From: Oscillibacter sp.
GTDB taxonomy: Bacteria > Bacillota > Clostridia > Oscillospirales > Oscillospiraceae
Assembly: GCA_022652655.1 (NCBI GenBank)
Contig: JALCRQ010000002.1
Location: 1 to 64,000 of the forward strand
Reading direction: 5' to 3'
Length of the DNA stretch: 64,000 bases
Shown: positions 10,269 through 20,995 of the stretch, piece by piece
Numbering within the stretch: the first letter of the stretch is position 1
Layout of the letters: each line of letters begins with the position of its first letter
Translations under genes and position numbers: made by a program
Notes under the pieces: model-generated
The model's input: only the letters and a program-made list of their open reading frames with translations
The model's database searches: none
What the model was told of the DNA's origin: nothing

Positions 10269-10480
10269 TCGGTTCTCCTTTCAAAAGCTCCCGCCCGCGG
10301 CTTCGCGGGCATATTGGGGAACGATCCTATTTTATCATCTTTTTGCAGGGAATACCACTGTTATTTTCTTCTGCCGTTTTGCCGCAGGCGTTTCTTTTTT
10401 CGCCTGTGCGTTGCAGGATGGATTCCGGTCTGCTATACTGAAAAAAATAACGATCCGCGAGGATATGAGGAGATCTGCAC

Positions 10481-11590
10481 ATGATCCTGACAATTCCCTG
10501 TCTTTTTGGACTGGAAAGCCTGGTGGCGGACGAAATGAAGCGTCTGAACCTCCGGGACGTGCGGGCGGAAAACGGCCGCGTTCACTGCGAGGGCTCCGGG
10601 GCCGACATTGCCCGGCTGAATATCGGCCTGCGCTGCGGCGCCAGGGTGCTGATGGAGTTGGGGCGCTTCCCCGCCGCCACCTTCGACCAGCTCTTTGAAG
10701 GCGTCCGGGCCCTGCCGTGGGAGGATTATATCCCCCGGGACGGGGAGTTCCCTGTAAAGGGTTACAGCCTGAACTCCCAGCTCCACTCCATTCCCGCCTG
10801 TCAGGCCATCGTCAAAAAGGCGGCGGCCAAACGGCTGGGGGAGAAATACGGAATGGAGACGCTGCCGGAGACCGGCAGCCGCTACCATATCCAGTTCGCC
10901 ATTATTAAGGATGAGGCCGCGCTGTACCTGGACACCTCCGGGGAGGGCCTTTACAAGCGCGGCTACCGCGCCCAGGGCGTGGTGGCGCCCCTGCGGGAGA
11001 CGCTGGCCGCCGCGCTGGTCACTCTCTCCCGCTACCGGGGCAGGGATCCCTTCTGCGACCCCTTCTGCGGCTCCGGCACCATCCCCATCGAGGCGGCGCT
11101 GATCGCCAAAAACCGGGCGCCGGGGCTGGACCGCAGCTTTGCCGCCCAAAAGTGGAAAACCCTCCCCTCCTCCGTCTGGACCGACGCGGCCCAGGAGGCC
11201 ATGGATCGGGAATTTCACGGCAGCTACGACATCTGGGGCGGCGACATCGACCCCGAGGCCGTGGCCCTCAGCCGGCACAACGCGGAGCTGGCCGGGGTGG
11301 ACGACTGCGTCCGCTTTGAGGTGGCCGACGCGGGGAAATTCCACCGGGACAGCGAATACGGCCAGCTGGTGACCAACCCGCCCTACGGCGAGCGGCTGCT
11401 GGACAGGTACCAGGCGGAGGAGCTTTACAGGGCGTTCGGCGCGGCCTTCCGCACCATGCCGCCCAAATGGCGGGCGGTGATCCTCTCCTCCCACACGGAG
11501 TTCGAGCGCTGCTTCGGCGCTCCCGCCGACAAGCGCCGCAAGCTGTACAATGGCATGCTCCGGTGCGACGCCTTCCTGTACGGCCGGTAA
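10481..11590 (+). CDS. THUMP-domain class I SAM-dependent RNA methyltransferase (RlmL/YpsC-like)
   Basis: MILTIPCLFGLESLVADEMKRLNL; DPFCGSGTIPIEAALIAKNRAPG; LVTNPPYGERL. Confidence 0.9.
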   Translation: MILTIPCLFGLESLVADEMKRLNLRDVRAENGRVHCEGSGADIARLNIGLRCGARVLMELGRFPAATFDQLFEGVRALPWEDYIPRDGEFPVKGYSLNSQLHSIPACQAIVKKAAAKRLGEKYGMETLPETGSRYHIQFAIIKDEAALYLDTSGEGLYKRGYRAQGVVAPLRETLAAALVTLSRYRGRDPFCDPFCGSGTIPIEAALIAKNRAPGLDRSFAAQKWKTLPSSVWTDAAQEAMDREFHGSYDIWGGDIDPEAVALSRHNAELAGVDDCVRFEVADAGKFHRDSEYGQLVTNPPYGERLLDRYQAEELYRAFGAAFRTMPPKWRAVILSSHTEFERCFGAPADKRRKLYNGMLRCDAFLYGR

Positions 11591-11689
11591 ACATCCGGCG
11601 GACGGGAATTTTTGTCCGATTTGAATACTGTTCGCAATATTCCGACAGAAAACGACTGTTTGTATTGCATTTTCCAGGGGGTGTTCCTT

Positions 11690-12643
11690 GTGAAGCACAT
11701 TTTTATCATCAATCCCCGGGCCGGAAAGCGAGATCAGACCTCCCGCGTGATGCAGATGGCGGACGGCCTGCGGAAAGCGTTCGGTCTGGACTGCTCCTGC
11801 CTTCTGACCCAGCGCCCGGGCCACGCCCGGGAGCTGGCCCGCCGGGCGGCGGAGGACGGGGACGTCCGGGTGTACGCCTGCGGCGGAGACGGCACCGCCT
11901 CGGAGGTGGCCAACGGCCTGGCCGGCTGTGCAGACGCCGCCATGTCCTGTATCCCCATCGGCACCGGCAACGACTTCCTCAAAAATTTCGGAGACTGCGC
12001 CCCGCTTTTTTCCCAGGCAGAAAATCTCTGGGACGGGCCCCAGGCCCCGCTGGATCTCATCGAGTGCTGCGGGAGGTACTGTCTCACCATCGCCTGCACC
12101 GGCATCGACGCCCGGGTGGCTGCGGATGTGCACAGATACGGCGGCTCCCCCCTGCTCAGCGGCCGGGGCAGCTACCTGGCCGCGGTGGCAGCCAACTTCC
12201 TCTTTCGGGACATCGGCCAGCAGTGGACCGTCTCGCTGGACGGCGAGACCTTCTCCGGGGAGTACGCCCTGGCGGCCGTGTGCAACGGGCGGTATTACGG
12301 CGGCGGCTCCACGCCGGTGCCGGAGGCCCGGATGGATGACGAGGTGCTCAACACCATCCTCATCCGGAACGTCAGCCGTCCGACCTTCGCCCGGCTGTTC
12401 TCCGACTATTCCGCCGGCCGGTACTGGAAATTCCCCCAGCTGGCCCGGGTGTCCTCCGCCCGATCCGTCCGCATCCGCTCCGACCGGGAGCTGACCGTCT
12501 GCCTGGACGGCGAAACCTTCTCCGCCCATGAGTTTACCGCGGGCCTGGCGCCGTGCAAAATCAATTTCTTCGGCCCCGCCGGCTGGGACTGCAACCGCAC
12601 CGCCGCGCCGTCCGCCGGGGAATCATTTACAAAAACTTCATAA
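11690..12643 (+). CDS. Diacylglycerol/lipid kinase family protein (YegS/DgkB-like)
   Basis: GTG start VKHIFIINPRAGKRDQ; CGGDGTASEVANGL; PIGTGNDFLKNFG. Confidence 0.88.
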   Translation: MKHIFIINPRAGKRDQTSRVMQMADGLRKAFGLDCSCLLTQRPGHARELARRAAEDGDVRVYACGGDGTASEVANGLAGCADAAMSCIPIGTGNDFLKNFGDCAPLFSQAENLWDGPQAPLDLIECCGRYCLTIACTGIDARVAADVHRYGGSPLLSGRGSYLAAVAANFLFRDIGQQWTVSLDGETFSGEYALAAVCNGRYYGGGSTPVPEARMDDEVLNTILIRNVSRPTFARLFSDYSAGRYWKFPQLARVSSARSVRIRSDRELTVCLDGETFSAHEFTAGLAPCKINFFGPAGWDCNRTAAPSAGESFTKTS

Positions 12644-12661
12644 CTTTTCTGCAATCCCCCC

Positions 12662-12690
12662 TTTACAAACCGGGATTCCTGTACTATGAT
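12662..12690 (+). promoter_or_regulatory. Sigma-A promoter of groESL
   Basis: TTTACA - 17 bp - TATGAT immediately upstream of CIRCE. Confidence 0.8.
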
Positions 12691-12697
12691 AGCAGCG

Positions 12698-13055
<358 letters not shown>

Positions 13056-13235
13056 ACGCTTTGCTTTCGAATAAAAGGCGCTTTGCACCTTTTATTGGAG
13101 AACACCGGTCTGCGGACTGGTGAACGCCGCTCAAGGCGGCTGAGTTAAGGTTTTTTGCCACGCACATGCCGCGGCAAAAATAATCCCGGCTCATTTTGCC
13201 CACGGCGAAATTTCTGTTAAAATCACATCTTCTAA

Positions 13236-14891
<1,656 letters not shown>

Positions 14892-14927
14892 TTCCCGATT
14901 CCGCCTGTCGCACCGAATCATCTCACG

Positions 14928-14969
14928 GAGGGCCCGGCTGGGAACACTCCCGGCCGGGCCCTCGTTTTT
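14928..14969 (+). terminator. Rho-independent terminator after groEL
   Basis: GAGGGCCCGGC.../...GGCCGGGCCCTC-GTTTTT. Confidence 0.9.
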
Positions 14970-14993
14970 CCCGCTTAAAATCGCGGAAAGGCC

Positions 14994-15023
14994 TTGACAA
15001 ACCGGTTGCAAAACTGGTATAGT
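14994..15023 (+). promoter_or_regulatory. Promoter of tRNA cluster
   Basis: TTGACA - 18 bp - TATAGT upstream of tRNA-Met. Confidence 0.75.
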
Positions 15024-15054
15024 AATCCGTGCCCGTTGTGAAGCGGACAAGTTT

Positions 15055-15131
15055 GGCGGCATAGCTCAGTTGGCTAGAGCATGCGGTTCATACCCGCAGT
15101 GTCCCCGGTTCGAATCCAGGTGCCGCTACCA
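15055..15131 (+). tRNA. tRNA-Met (CAT), CCA encoded
   Basis: Cloverleaf: acceptor GGCGGCA/TGCCGCT, anticodon stem-loop TGCGG-TTCATAC-CCGCA, T-arm GGTTCGAATCC. Could be elongator Met or lysidine-modified Ile2 (CAT). Confidence 0.93.
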
Positions 15132-15295
15132 TCCTGAATACCGGTGTGCCCCGGGCACGCCGGTATTTGGGAGCACCATTCTCGTATTGGATAAAGGCCA
15201 GGCAGGTTGGGTCTTATTCAAGGTCAAGACACAGCCGCGCACTGCGCGTTTCGGCCCCGGCCGAGGCAAGCGGGGCATCGTCTGTGCCGATGCAC

Positions 15296-15370
15296 GGCCC
15301 GTTGGTCAAGTGGTTAAGACACGGCCCTTTCACGGCTGTAACATGGGTTCGAATCCCGTACGGGTCACCA
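15296..15370 (+). tRNA. tRNA-Glu (TTC), CCA encoded
   Basis: GGCCCGT...ACGGGTC-A-CCA; anticodon loop CTTTCAC. Confidence 0.95.
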
Positions 15371-15409
15371 TTTCTCTCCCGGTAGAACGCCGGCGGGGAA
15401 ATTCCTTGT

Positions 15410-15486
15410 GGAGGCTTAGCTCAGCTGGTTAGAGCGCCTGCTTCACACGCAGGAGGTCGACAGTTCGAGTCTGCCAGTCTCCACCA
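15410..15486 (+). tRNA. tRNA-Val (CAC), CCA encoded
   Basis: CCTGC-TTCACAC-GCAGG anticodon arm; GGAGGCT/AGTCTCC acceptor. Confidence 0.95.
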
Positions 15487-15530
15487 AGAAAAGTCCTGAA
15501 ACCGCAATGGTTTCAGGACTTTTCTTTTTT
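15486..15530 (+). terminator. Strong terminator hairpin directly after tRNA-Val
   Basis: AAGAAAAGTCCTGAAACC-gcaat-GGTTTCAGGACTTTTCTT-TTTT. Confidence 0.9.
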
Positions 15531-15739
15531 GTACTATTTGGAATTATTAGGAAAATACGACACGAATACGACAAATTCTCTTTTTTCAGACTGCTGCATT
15601 GGTTGATTTTAGGCAGCAAGCTCTCTTTTCTGATACGATAGTTATCCATGTGATAATGGTTAGCCCTCATAGCCTTGAGCTTGTCTTTTCTGTTCATATC
15701 GTTTCTCCTCAATTAAAAAAAGGAGATGCACAGCACGAA

Positions 15740-16503
15740 TTACTGTGCATCTCCTGCTTGAGCAGTTTTTAGAGTCTTTTTCAGCGTTTCTGGACTGGTG
15801 TGGTCATAGATCCTAGTCAGCATTTTCAGGTCACTGTGCCCTAGCAAACGCGCCACCATGTACGGATCTATTCCCAGAGCAATCCACAGGGTTGCTCTGG
15901 TGTGTCGCAACTCATGCACAGACAGCTTCGGAATGTCCGGATACTCCGCACAGACCGCCTCCATAAAAGGCTTATACACCCGGTTGACCCAATTGTTGGG
16001 TTGATAGGGTTTTCCCTCAGGACTATGAAATATGTACTCGGTCTTAACAGTCCGCTTGCCCACCACAATCTCCTGGGGCAATGCCTTCAGTCGATTTAAG
16101 AGCTCCTGATCCATAAGGGGGATGCTCCGTTGGCGATACTTATTTTTCAAGCCATTGCTTTCAGAGACCCATTTCCCCTGATCCTCCGAGTGATAAAACA
16201 CCAGCCCCTGATTGATGTGCAGCAGCGCATGATCGGTGTCTACATCTTCCCACCGCAAGCCCAGCAGCTCACTGCGGGATATGCCTGTTTCCATCGCCAG
16301 CATAATCGACAATCCATTTTCACAGGCCTTGGCCATCGCGTACACCTGGTCATACTGCTCCTGTGTGAATGTGTGCTTCTCTGTTACCGTCTCGTATTTT
16401 GGCATCCGGAGGCTTTTTACCATAGGACTGCTGCTGCAAAGTTGGTTATCCACCCCAGTTTGAAAAATCAGACTCAGCGCATTAAAGTCTTTTTTAATGG
16501 TGT
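15740..16503 (-). pseudogene. Tyrosine recombinase/phage integrase, catalytic domain retained, N-terminal part missing
   Basis: ORF contains SRSELLGLRW, HELRHTRAT, LLGHSDLKMLTRIYDH (R..HxxR..H..Y). Frame extends to TIKKDFNALSLIF near 16500, then runs into symporter sequence with no arm-binding domain. Sits beside tRNA-Val. Confidence 0.8.
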
Positions 16504-17811
16504 GTGCTGCTGGGCGTAGGTGTGCTGTATACGATTATCTCGGGCTGCATTCAGGTTCGCCGTTTTGGCTACATTATGAAGCGGACTCTGCTGCGCCCGT
16601 TTTTCCACGGGGATAGACAGGCTGCGGAAAAAGGCACCGTCACTTCGTTTCAGGCCCTGTGTACGGCGCTTGCCTCCTGCGTGGGTTCCGGCAATATCAT
16701 CGGCGTATCCACAGCCTTAATTGCCGGGGGACTGGGCGCGATTTTCTGGATGTGGGTCGCAGCCTTTGTGGGCATGGCGACAAAATACGGGGAGATCGTG
16801 CTGGGAGTCATGTACCGTCGGCGGGATTCGGAGGGCCAGTATGTGGGCGGCCCCTTCTACTATATGGAGGACGGGCTACATCTCAAATGGCTGGCCGGCC
16901 TGTGCGCAGCCTTCATGGTCACACAGATTATCGGCGGAAACTTTATCCAGTCCAACGCCGTCAGCGGTGTTCTGCACGATCAGTTTCATATGCCGCCTCA
17001 GGCGACTGCCATCGCTCTGGTGGTCTTGATCTTTGTCATCAGCGCAGGCGGCCTGAAACGGCTGACGAGAGTGGCCCAGAGGGTAACTCCCTTTATGGCA
17101 ACCGTTTATATTGTCGGCGGTCTTCTGATTATTCTCTTTAATATTACGAAGCTTCCGGGTGTGATTGTTTCCATTTTTACGGAGGCATTTGGCCTGCGCG
17201 CGGTGGGCGGCGGTGCGCTGGGAGCCATGACGATTGCCATGCAAAAGGGCATCGCCCGGGGTCTGTATTCCAATGAGGCGGGCGAAGGTTCGGCTCCGGT
17301 TCTGCACTCCTCCGCGGATGTCAGACACCCGGTGGAGCAGGGAATCCACGGCGTCACAGAGGTGTTTGTGGATACTTTCGTCATCTGCACCATCACGGGC
17401 CTCGTAATCGGCGTCACCGGCGTTCTGGACGGTGCATACTCCGGAAATATCATGGCAATCAAGGCATTTGCCTCCGTTTGGGGGCCTCTGGGTTATGTTG
17501 TCTCGGTGTCTCTGCTGCTGTTTTGCTTTACGAGTCTCATGTGCCAGTGGTATTTTGGCTTTGTGGGACTGAACTATCTCTTTGGCTTTCGTGTCGCCGA
17601 TAAATTCAAGTATATCTTCCCCTTCTTCTGTGCGATCGGTGCGCTTCTAAAGCTGGAAATGGTCTGGACCATCCAGGACATTGTGCTGGCGCTCCTGACG
17701 ATCCCCAACCTGCTGGCGCTGATCCTGCTGGCGCCTAAGGTGCGCAAGGCGACGAAGGAGTACTTTTCTTCCGACCTCTACCGCATTTCCAGACAGCAGC
17801 TTTCCCACTGA
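16504..17811 (+). CDS. AGCS-family sodium:alanine/amino acid symporter, apparently 5'-truncated
   Basis: LLGVGVLYTIISGCIQVRRFGYIMKRTL... ALASCVGSGNIIGVSTALIAGG; QKGIARGLYSNEAGEGSAPVLHSSA. Usual N-terminal segment before first TM absent; only GTG at 16504 available. Confidence 0.85.
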   Translation: MLLGVGVLYTIISGCIQVRRFGYIMKRTLLRPFFHGDRQAAEKGTVTSFQALCTALASCVGSGNIIGVSTALIAGGLGAIFWMWVAAFVGMATKYGEIVLGVMYRRRDSEGQYVGGPFYYMEDGLHLKWLAGLCAAFMVTQIIGGNFIQSNAVSGVLHDQFHMPPQATAIALVVLIFVISAGGLKRLTRVAQRVTPFMATVYIVGGLLIILFNITKLPGVIVSIFTEAFGLRAVGGGALGAMTIAMQKGIARGLYSNEAGEGSAPVLHSSADVRHPVEQGIHGVTEVFVDTFVICTITGLVIGVTGVLDGAYSGNIMAIKAFASVWGPLGYVVSVSLLLFCFTSLMCQWYFGFVGLNYLFGFRVADKFKYIFPFFCAIGALLKLEMVWTIQDIVLALLTIPNLLALILLAPKVRKATKEYFSSDLYRISRQQLSH

Positions 17812-17812
17812 G

Positions 17813-18196
17813 ATCGGAACCCTCTTAAATTCTGGCAGCTCCACCAGTATTCTGGCCGGCACCACCGCCGGCGTGGATCCGGTGATGCACCGGTTTTTCC
17901 TGGAGGAGAAAAAGGGCACCATGCTGCCCCGGGTGGCCCCGGAGCTCAGCGTCGACACCTACTGGTACTACAAAAGCGCCCACACGGTGGACCAGACCTG
18001 GTCCGTCCGGGCGGCGGGCGTCCGGCAGCGGCACATCGATCAGGCCCAGAGCGTCAACCTATATATCACCAACGACTACACCCTCCGGCAGGTGCTGAAC
18101 CTGTACCTGCTGGCCTGGGAGCGGGGCGTCAAAACCGTCTACTACGTGCGCAGCAAATCCCTGGAGGTGGAGGAATGCGAAAGCTGTTCCTCCTGA
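17813..18196 (+). pseudogene. nrdA: Class I ribonucleotide reductase alpha subunit, C-terminal remnant only
   Basis: In-frame IGTLLNSGSSTSILAGTTAGVDPVMHRFFLEEKKGTMLPRVAPELSVDTYWYYKSAHTVDQTWSVRAAGVRQRHIDQAQSVNLYITNDYTLRQVLNLYLLAWERGVKTVYYVRSKSLEVEECESCSS*; catalytic barrel missing; precedes nrdB. Confidence 0.85.
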
Positions 18197-18224
18197 TGGA
18201 GGGAAACGGAAAGGAAGAATCGGT

Positions 18225-19265
18225 ATGGAGCTTACACGCAGGCCGCTGTTCAATCCCGGCGGCGACACGGAGGTCCGCGACCGCAGGATGATCGGCGGCA
18301 ACACCACGAATCTCAACGATTTCAACAACCTGAAATACCCCTGGACCAGCGACTGGTACCGCCAGGCCATGAACAACTTCTGGATTCCTGAGGAGATCAA
18401 TCTGGGCCGGGACGTAAAGGATTACCCCCGCCTCCCCGCCGCCGAGCGGAGAACCTACGACAAGATTCTCAGCTTTCTCGTGTTTCTGGACTCCATTCAG
18501 ACGGCCAACCTCCCGGCGGTGGGCGAATACATCACCGCCAACGAGGTAAACCTGTGCCTCACTATCCAGAGCTTTCAGGAATGTGTTCACTCCCAGGCGT
18601 ACAGCTATATGCTGGACACCATCTGCTCCCCCACGGAGCGCAGCGACATCCTCTACCAGTGGAAAAACGACGCCCATCTGCTGCGGCGCAACACGTTCAT
18701 CGGCGATCTCTACAATGAGTTTCAGCTCAAAAAGGACGAGCGCACCTTTCTGCGGGTGCTGGTGGCCAACTATATCCTGGAGGGCGTGTACTTTTATAGC
18801 GGCTTCATGTTCTTCTACAACCTGGGCCGAAACGGGAAAATGCCCGGCTCCGTGCAGGAGATCCGCTACATCAACCGGGATGAAAACACCCACCTGTGGC
18901 TGTTCCGCAGCATCCTGCTGGAGCTCCGGGAGGAGCGGCCGGAGCTCTTTTCCCCGGAGAACGCAGAGATGATCCGGGGAATGATCGACGAGGGCGTCCG
19001 GCAGGAGACGGAGTGGGGCCGGTACGTCATCGGCGATGAGGTGCAGGGGCTCAACACCGCCATGGTGACGGATTATATCCGGTATCTGGGGAATCTGCGC
19101 TGCTCCTCTCTGGGCCTGGGTACCCTGTACGAGGGGTATGACCGGGAGCCGGAGAGCATGCGCTGGGTCAGCCAGTACGCCGACGCCAATCTGGTAAAAA
19201 CCGACTTCTTTGAAGCCAAATCCACCGCCTACGCCAAATCCGCCGCGCTGGTGGACGACCTTTAA
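18225..19265 (+). CDS. nrdB: Class I ribonucleotide reductase beta subunit
   Basis: FLVFLDSIQTANLPA, SFQECVHSQAYSYML (metal ligands plus radical Tyr position), ILEGVYFYSGFMFF, RDENTHLWLF. Confidence 0.95.
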   Translation: MELTRRPLFNPGGDTEVRDRRMIGGNTTNLNDFNNLKYPWTSDWYRQAMNNFWIPEEINLGRDVKDYPRLPAAERRTYDKILSFLVFLDSIQTANLPAVGEYITANEVNLCLTIQSFQECVHSQAYSYMLDTICSPTERSDILYQWKNDAHLLRRNTFIGDLYNEFQLKKDERTFLRVLVANYILEGVYFYSGFMFFYNLGRNGKMPGSVQEIRYINRDENTHLWLFRSILLELREERPELFSPENAEMIRGMIDEGVRQETEWGRYVIGDEVQGLNTAMVTDYIRYLGNLRCSSLGLGTLYEGYDREPESMRWVSQYADANLVKTDFFEAKSTAYAKSAALVDDL

Positions 19266-19301
19266 GGCGTTCCGCACCGGAACGGCGCGGACCATACGCA
19301 T

Positions 19302-19339
19302 AAAAAGAGCCGGTCTGAACAAGCTGTTCAGACCGGCTC
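19302..19339 (-). terminator. Terminator downstream of the lysis cassette (minus strand)
   Basis: On minus strand GAGCCGGTCTGAACA-gct-TGTTCAGACCGGCTC-TTTTT. Confidence 0.8.
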
Positions 19340-19417
19340 CGCCGTTTATTCAATCGGTGCCGCCGGCACTTTTTAAAAGGGCGGCGAACTCCGGGAATTT
19401 TCCCGCAGATGGGGCTT

Positions 19418-20500
19418 TTACTGATTGTATCCGGGCCGGTATGCCCCGGCCACCCAGCCTGCGGGCCTTCCCCGCCGCATGACGGCGCCGCCGTTGTCGT
19501 CGGAGGAGAGGGACGTGTTGCCCTCAACGGTCACAAGGTCGCCGCCGGGCAGCACCTGCTCCACAATGCCCACGTGCCGAATCACCTTTCCCCCGAAGTC
19601 CATCAGCGCGATGTCACCGGGCCTGAAGTCCCCCGTCACCCACTGGCCGTGGGCCTTGGCCCAGCCGGCAAGGGTGCCGCAGCTGGCGGTCTTGACGGGC
19701 AGCGGCAGCCCCGCCCGGGCGAACACCCACCAGACGAACACCATGCACCAGGGATAGGCCGCGCCGGAGACGGGGCGGCCGTAGTAATCGTCGTTGTACT
19801 TGACGCGGTTGCTCCCCGGGGGAGATTCTTTGACGCCGATCTCCCCCGCCGCCGCAGCCAGCACCCGGGCCCGCTTCCGGCTGTTTTCGTCCGGCTGCTC
19901 CGCCGGATGCCGCACCCACACGCAGATCCAGTGCTGCACCTTCCGGGCGGAGGACCGGACGACGGTTCCGGAAAAATCGCACTGGCTGGAGGCCCCGCCG
20001 TCCAGCATCACCGCGCTCTCCCAGCCCGCGGCGGCCAGATCGTCCCGGAGGCCCTCCGGCGTCCGGGCGGCGGCGCTGCCGTCCCGGGTGCAGTACAGGG
20101 CCAGGCGGCCCTGCTTGAGTCCGATGGCGCTGCGCCCCCGCTTTCCGCCCTGGCCGGAATCATAGGTCAGCTTCGGGAGCTTTTTCCCGCCGGCGATCAG
20201 GGTCGTGCAGGCGATGAAATTCGCCTTTTGAGAGGTCTTGACGTTCTCCATCGTCAGATCCGGCCCGGTATCCCAGGCGAAGCCCAGGACGTTGTATCCG
20301 GCGTTTTTGAGCACAACTCCGTCCGCCTTGAGCCAGCAGTTCACCGCGCCGGTTTTGAGATCGTAGAGCGTCCCGTTGAGAAGATAGTCCGCGCCGGTTT
20401 CCGCTTTGACCTGCCGGAGGGTCTTTTTTCGATCCGTGACATGGAGGGTTATCCGCTCCACCGTGTCCATGGGGATGGTCAGCGCCGCAAAATCAGCCAT
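19418..20500 (-). CDS. Phage-type endolysin: phosphodiester glycosidase (NAGPA-like) domain plus CHAP amidase domain
   Basis: RGRSAIGLKQGRLALYC...VMLDGGASSQCDFSG (NAGPA-like); VKYNDDYYGRPVSGAAYPWCMVFVWWVF...DFRPGDIALMDFGGKVIRHVGIVEQVLPGGDLVTVEGNT (CHAP). Confidence 0.85.
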   Translation of the reverse strand: MADFAALTIPMDTVERITLHVTDRKKTLRQVKAETGADYLLNGTLYDLKTGAVNCWLKADGVVLKNAGYNVLGFAWDTGPDLTMENVKTSQKANFIACTTLIAGGKKLPKLTYDSGQGGKRGRSAIGLKQGRLALYCTRDGSAAARTPEGLRDDLAAAGWESAVMLDGGASSQCDFSGTVVRSSARKVQHWICVWVRHPAEQPDENSRKRARVLAAAAGEIGVKESPPGSNRVKYNDDYYGRPVSGAAYPWCMVFVWWVFARAGLPLPVKTASCGTLAGWAKAHGQWVTGDFRPGDIALMDFGGKVIRHVGIVEQVLPGGDLVTVEGNTSLSSDDNGGAVMRRGRPAGWVAGAYRPGYNQ

Positions 20501-20678
20501 TGCCGCCGCTCCCCTTTACCGCCTGCGTTCCGAAATAGAACGCGATGACCACGGTGAACACCGTGAGAAACTGCTCCGCCGAGACCATTTTCACTACAGC
20601 CATATACGAAAAGACCACCGCCAGCAAAATGGTCACAATCGATTTGACATCCACCAGTCTGCAAATTTTTTCCCGCAT
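20493..20678 (-). CDS. Phage holin-like protein
   Basis: MREKICRLVDVKSIVTILLAVVFSYMAVVKMVSAEQFLTVFTVVIAFYFGTQAVKGSGGNG: two TMs, overlaps endolysin start. Confidence 0.75.
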   Translation of the reverse strand: MREKICRLVDVKSIVTILLAVVFSYMAVVKMVSAEQFLTVFTVVIAFYFGTQAVKGSGGNG

Positions 20679-20692
20679 CCGCCCTTCTCCTT

Positions 20693-20995
20693 TCAATGAA
20701 GCCCCGGGCAGCCGCACAGCACCCAGGTAAAAAATGCCGCGGCCGCCGCGTAAATAAGCCGGTTGACCAAGCCGTCCCACCGCCGCCCGGGCCGCGCCTC
20801 CATGAGATCCACCTTGCCCGCCAGCGCGTTGACGCTGCGGGCCATGCCGTCCTGCTTGGTGGCCATGACCTCCACCGCCGTGGCCAGCCGGTTCACCGCC
20901 GCGCTGGACTTTTCGGCGTTGTCCATCCGATGCTTCAGGGATTTGATCTCGTGGCCGTGGCCCTCCAGGGCCACCGCGATCTGTTCTTCCGTCAT
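20693..20995 (-). CDS. XhlA-like (hemolysin/holin accessory) protein
   Basis: MTEEQIAVALEGHGHEIKSLKHRMDNAEKSSAAVNRLATAVEVMATKQDGMARSVNALAGKVDLMEARPGRRWDGLVNRLIYAAAAAFFTWVL: heptad-rich N-term, single C-terminal TM, adjacent to holin. Confidence 0.65.
   Translation of the reverse strand: MTEEQIAVALEGHGHEIKSLKHRMDNAEKSSAAVNRLATAVEVMATKQDGMARSVNALAGKVDLMEARPGRRWDGLVNRLIYAAAAAFFTWVLCGCPGLH

Noticed and set aside
10433-12529. 698-aa minus-strand ORF
   Set aside because: Antisense to the RNA methyltransferase and lipid kinase genes.
15443-15712. 89-aa minus ORF between integrase and tRNA-Val
   Set aside because: C-terminal part is the antisense of the terminator and tRNA-Val; N-terminal MNRKDKLKAMRANHYHMDNYRIRKESLLPK might be real but cannot be supported alone.
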